Source: Limonium bicolor
Taxonomy: Eukaryota > Streptophyta > Magnoliopsida > Caryophyllales > Plumbaginaceae
Length of the DNA: 64,000 nucleotides
NCBI GenBank assembly: GCA_023374045.1
Contig: CM041783.1
Location: 91,361,298-91,425,297, forward strand
Reading direction: 5' to 3'
Under the pieces are notes generated by a model. That model was not told where the DNA came from. It searched no databases and saw only the letters and a program-made list of their open reading frames with translations. Of the stretch, positions 60,994 to 64,000 are shown one piece after another. Within the stretch, counting starts at the first letter, position 1, and each line of letters opens with the position of its first letter. The translations under genes were made by a program, and so were the position numbers.

Positions 60994-62737
60994 TGAGCCT
61001 CGATTTTAAACCCTATCCTATGTGGATTAAGTTGATTAGGATCTAATCGGGTTTTAGGTCCACTTATAACCTAAGATTAATAACTATGTCATATAACAAA
61101 TTATTAAAATCTAAGCTAGCTCACTGGAACCTATTATGAGTCGCCACCTAATTTAACCTAGAGTAAATCAGGAAAGGTAGAGTTCAGGTTCGGGGGCTTG
61201 GTATTCGACTTATTTAGGGTTCAATTACTTTCATTACCTTCCTAGGTCGTTTTCCTCTACTTGGTTATTTACGGCTTATGACGAGTCGTTTTAACCTAAG
61301 TGCGTGAGCTTCTGTTTTTTCTTTTTTTAGCATTTTTGACAGAAAATTAAAGTGAAATTAAAAGCTATCTAAACTAGGGTTTTGGGGGCAGAATTAGGTC
61401 GAATTTTGCTCACGTCCGTAGTCACGGACCCCAGTTAACCTAATTATACAAAAGAGTCGAAATTAAAGGAAAACAAAAATTTGCAAGGTCCGGGGCCACG
61501 GACAGGCTGTCCGTGGGCCCAGACATTATTAGAAAACCTAAATTTTGAATTTTTTTAAAAAAAATCCCGCCGCCGTCCGTGAGCGTCCGGGCTTACGGAC
61601 AGGGAGTCCGGGACCCCGGACACGACGTCCGTGGGTGCGGACAGCCCTCGGACGGCGGCGTTGAGGCTGTTCCCGAAGGTGTTTTTGGCTCAAATTTTAT
61701 GGGTGTGTAGCCTGAAAGATGTACAAGACGTTAGTGATTGAAAGTTCTCAATTTGAATTCGAATTAAGCACGAAACTTAGTAAACAAGTTATTGGACAAA
61801 AGCTTAAACAAACAGCAATACAGAAGCGTAGAGGGGTTAGTTTGAGTCCAAATTTTGAGGCAAGACAGATAATACCGTGGAGAGTTAGGAAAGTGGGATT
61901 TCTACCTGTTTTACCTTCGGATTCACGATGATTCTTCACACCGGGATTCGTCGAGTGCTCCGTTGATGGCAGACCCGAGAGGATTTTGAACCAAGCTTCT
62001 GGTTGTTGGTTGTTCTTGCTGTTCTTCACGTTTTGGTGGTGTTTTTGTGGGGTTTTGATGATTGATGATGTAGTGGGAGTTGAAAAATATGTTTTGGTGT
62101 TGATTTTGTGAGATTTCGGTTGTTTGATTGTGGCTCTGGAGTTCAAAAACGTGGAGAAAGAGAGACGGCTGCCTTCTTTGTGAGTCTAGGGTTCTTGAGG
62201 TTATGAGATGATCATGGGATAAAGTTCCTTATATAGGCTTCCTTAAAGATAGAAAAATCCGGTAAAAACCGAGATTTACTGACATTTTAGCTCAAGGGCT
62301 TCCAAAAGGAATTTGATTATGAAATTTTACACATGGGTAAAGGATGATATTTCTAAATTTTCTAAAGTGGAATCGAATTTTTTGGATATTGGAATATTTT
62401 TAAATTCAATTTCTCGCCAGATTTAATCAGAAATTGATAGAAACTTATTGGAAACTCGAAAAATCGAAATTCCAACGCCATTATGCCCAAAATGTCATCC
62501 TCTATCATGGGTTAAAATTTCAAAGCATTTTGAACTGATTTGACCCTTATTTGGAGGAGAGAGAAAGCCTATAGGGGGCTTAGGAGCCTTGAAAAATTAC
62601 GAAAGTGCCCTTGGAGATGACTAAGCTATCCATGGTACTCTGAAATGTTCCGATCGAACTAGGAACCCTCGCTACTTGACCAAACTAGCCTATTAGTAGA
62701 GACTCTCTTCCGGGGGGTTGAAATTTTGGGTATAACA
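60994..62737 (-). repeat. Element I 3' LTR, unrelated LTR retrotransposon
   Basis: Plus-strand ends are TGAGCC and TATAACA, so the minus-strand LTR reads TGTTATACCC...GGCTCA, 1744 bp. A purine tract directly outside it on the right fits a 3' LTR of a minus-strand element. It contains an inverted GTCCGTG/CACGGAC-rich block (61413-61662) and a leader-like region with a TATATAAGG complement near 62230. A two-base shift of the left boundary (60992) is possible because the sequence there is TGTGAG. Confidence 0.75.
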
Positions 62738-62749
62738 GATTGCCCCCCG
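62738..62749 (-). other. Element I polypurine tract
   Basis: On the minus strand this reads ACGGGGGGCAATC immediately before TGTTATACCC. It has the position and composition of a plus-strand primer. Confidence 0.75.
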
Positions 62750-62857
62750 TCAACTAGACTTTCTAATGGAAATGAGAAGGCTAGTTGATGCTTGAGTGAT
62801 ACCCCCAAAATTTTGGATCTTAAAAGACCCCACATGCAATTGAAGTCCGACAAGTTG

Positions 62858-63090
62858 TGTCGAACTGTTCTAAGGCGCTGACTACCTATGAGTAAAGTGG
62901 AAGGGATGTCAAGCGATTCTAAGGCGTTGACTACCTATGAGGATGATACGATGTCAAGCTATTCTAAGGCGTTGACTACCTATAATGAATGAAATGATGT
63001 CAAGCCATTCCAAGGCGTTGACTACCTAAAATGTGAAAATAAGATAATGTCAAGCGATTCTAAGCCGTTGACAACCTAACAAGTGAAAAT
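62858..63090. repeat. Five tandem units of about 48 bp
   Basis: Units start at about 62858, 62907, 62952, 62998 and 63048. Each contains TGTCAAGCGATTCTAAGGCG or a close variant, followed by TTGACTACCTA and a variable tail. Confidence 0.88.
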
Positions 63091-63125
63091 TGGGTGGTAT
63101 GCAAATGCAAGAATGCTGAAATGCT

Positions 63126-63209
63126 AGTGATGCTGATGATGCTGACGATGCTGATGATGCTGATGATGTTGACGATGCTGATGATGCTGATGATGCTGAT
63201 GATGCTCGG
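63126..63209. repeat. TGATGATGC microsatellite
   Basis: About nine near-perfect copies of a 9-bp unit made of GATGATGCT, with GACGATGCT variants. Confidence 0.93.
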
Positions 63210-64000
63210 ATGCTTCTGGGGACCGAAACCCGTTCCAATGCTCCTGGTTGGTATACTATGGGGACTTATTGCCTCTGCCCACCAACTGGGGTGCTGGGAT
63301 AATTCTAGATTACCAAGGGACTATGCCACGCCCACTAGTTATTTCTCCCGAGAATTACATTAAAGGGACTTATTGCCTCTGCCCCGCCAACTTAGATCAC
63401 GCCCTGTCTCGTACTTGTCTCGCACTGAAGATGATACTAGGTCTCGTACTGGTCTCGCACTGGATGATGATGCTCGGTCTCGCACTGACGAAAGTGATGG
63501 TATCGCACTGATGAAGATGCATGGTCTCGCACTGAAGTCTCGTACTAAACGGATGAAAAAAGCTGGATTTCACACTGATTCTGGGTCGCGCACTGAATGA
63601 AGATGTCTCGTACTAAAGTCTTGAAAATGATGGGCCTCGCACTGATTTTGGGTCTCGAACTAAAGATGAGTTAGAAAGATAATGGTCTCGTGCAAATGAT
63701 GAAAAATGATTACCGGAGTGCCAAACATGGCAATGTATGCAATCAAAATATATGAAAGATACTCGTTCAAAACAGGAAACTGTTGGAAAAGGTGCCAAAC
63801 TTGGCATTGTTGAGGCGTGATGCAAAAGTTGTAAAATGCAACTAAAGTGTTTGTTGGAAGCTTGCCAAAACAAGAAACTGTTGAAAAATGTGTCAAACAT
63901 GGCAATGCTTGAGAAAGACTCTGCTGAAAAAGGAAAGTGAAATGACCATTTCCTGACTAAAAATTCCATATCTGCAACTTGTTTCTTGAAAAATGAACAT

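Larger units (their letters stand above)
62750..64000 (-). other. Element I internal 3' region with tandem repeats
   Basis: This is non-coding sequence up to the window edge, built of four repeat kinds: about 48-bp units (62858-63090), a 9-bp microsatellite (63126-63209), TCTCGYACTGA-type units (about 63408-63690) and about 100-bp units around GTGCCAAACWTGGCA (63716-63910). Frames crossing these are low-complexity artefacts. Tandem repeats between pol and the 3' LTR are common in plant Tat/Ogre-type Ty3/gypsy elements; the lineage is not proven here. Confidence 0.6.

Noticed and set aside
61748..62146. 132-codon minus-strand frame in LTR I
   Set aside because: It lies in the leader-like part of an LTR, with no recognisable domain and a low-complexity Ser/Thr/Asn/Lys-rich start. 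It could be a short leader frame, but I cannot support it as a gene.
63050..63363. Low-complexity Met/Leu and Ser/Ala frames
   Set aside because: They are translations of the TGATGATGC microsatellite.

Overview
This window is a block of nested transposable elements from a flowering-plant nuclear genome, probably a repeat-rich eudicot; the sequence does not identify the species. The evidence is a plant-type CACTA DNA transposon with a TNP2-like transposase and a Ulp1-protease gene, plus several plant LTR retrotransposons primed by initiator-Met tRNA. I see no host gene, rRNA, tRNA or CRISPR array. Almost all short open frames lie inside repeats, and many recur only because the repeat recurs. 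A 500-base run of N (35801-36300) breaks the assembly.

The dominant family is a non-coding LTR retrotransposon with very long LTRs (about 4.2-4.5 kb, starting TGAAATACCCC and ending GGGTGTTACA in sense) and a roughly 4.9 kb internal domain that lacks gag and pol. This is the architecture of a LARD (large retrotransposon derivative). Copies are named A-I here. A (1-3545, minus) is the U3 side of one LTR. H (3546-5400 plus 26541-26597) is a divergent LTR. B (5401-26535, minus, target duplication CCATT) sits in H. B's left LTR carries the CACTA element (7011-16542, duplication ACC). F (26598-27146, plus) is an internal fragment. E (27550-33368, minus) is a different 5.8 kb LTR with its polypurine tract. 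G (34765-35800, plus) is an LTR start cut by the gap. D (39760-60993, plus) is an older copy whose LTR is split by C (41136-54966, plus, duplication ATAAG). C is complete, with near-identical LTRs, and is the youngest LARD. I (60994 to beyond the right edge, minus) is an unrelated LTR element inserted in D; it carries tandem repeats beside its polypurine tract.

The CACTA element contains two genes, both broken. The first is a TNP2-type transposase with several frameshifts. The second is a multi-exon gene ending in a Ulp1/C48 cysteine-protease domain, also frameshifted. Its ends carry dense inverted copies of a CTAYCGCAGCGGTT-type motif, the likely transposase-binding sites.

The LARD family has several conserved non-coding structures. 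The primer-binding site lies in one arm of a perfect hairpin. A 24-bp U3 palindrome is invariant, but its loop is inverted in one copy. A promoter and splice-like signals sit inside the LTR. A second polypurine-tract-like module lies inside the internal domain. One LTR position holds palindromic repeats whose sequence is completely different in each subfamily while the self-complementarity is kept. These structures are the best candidates for something undescribed here.
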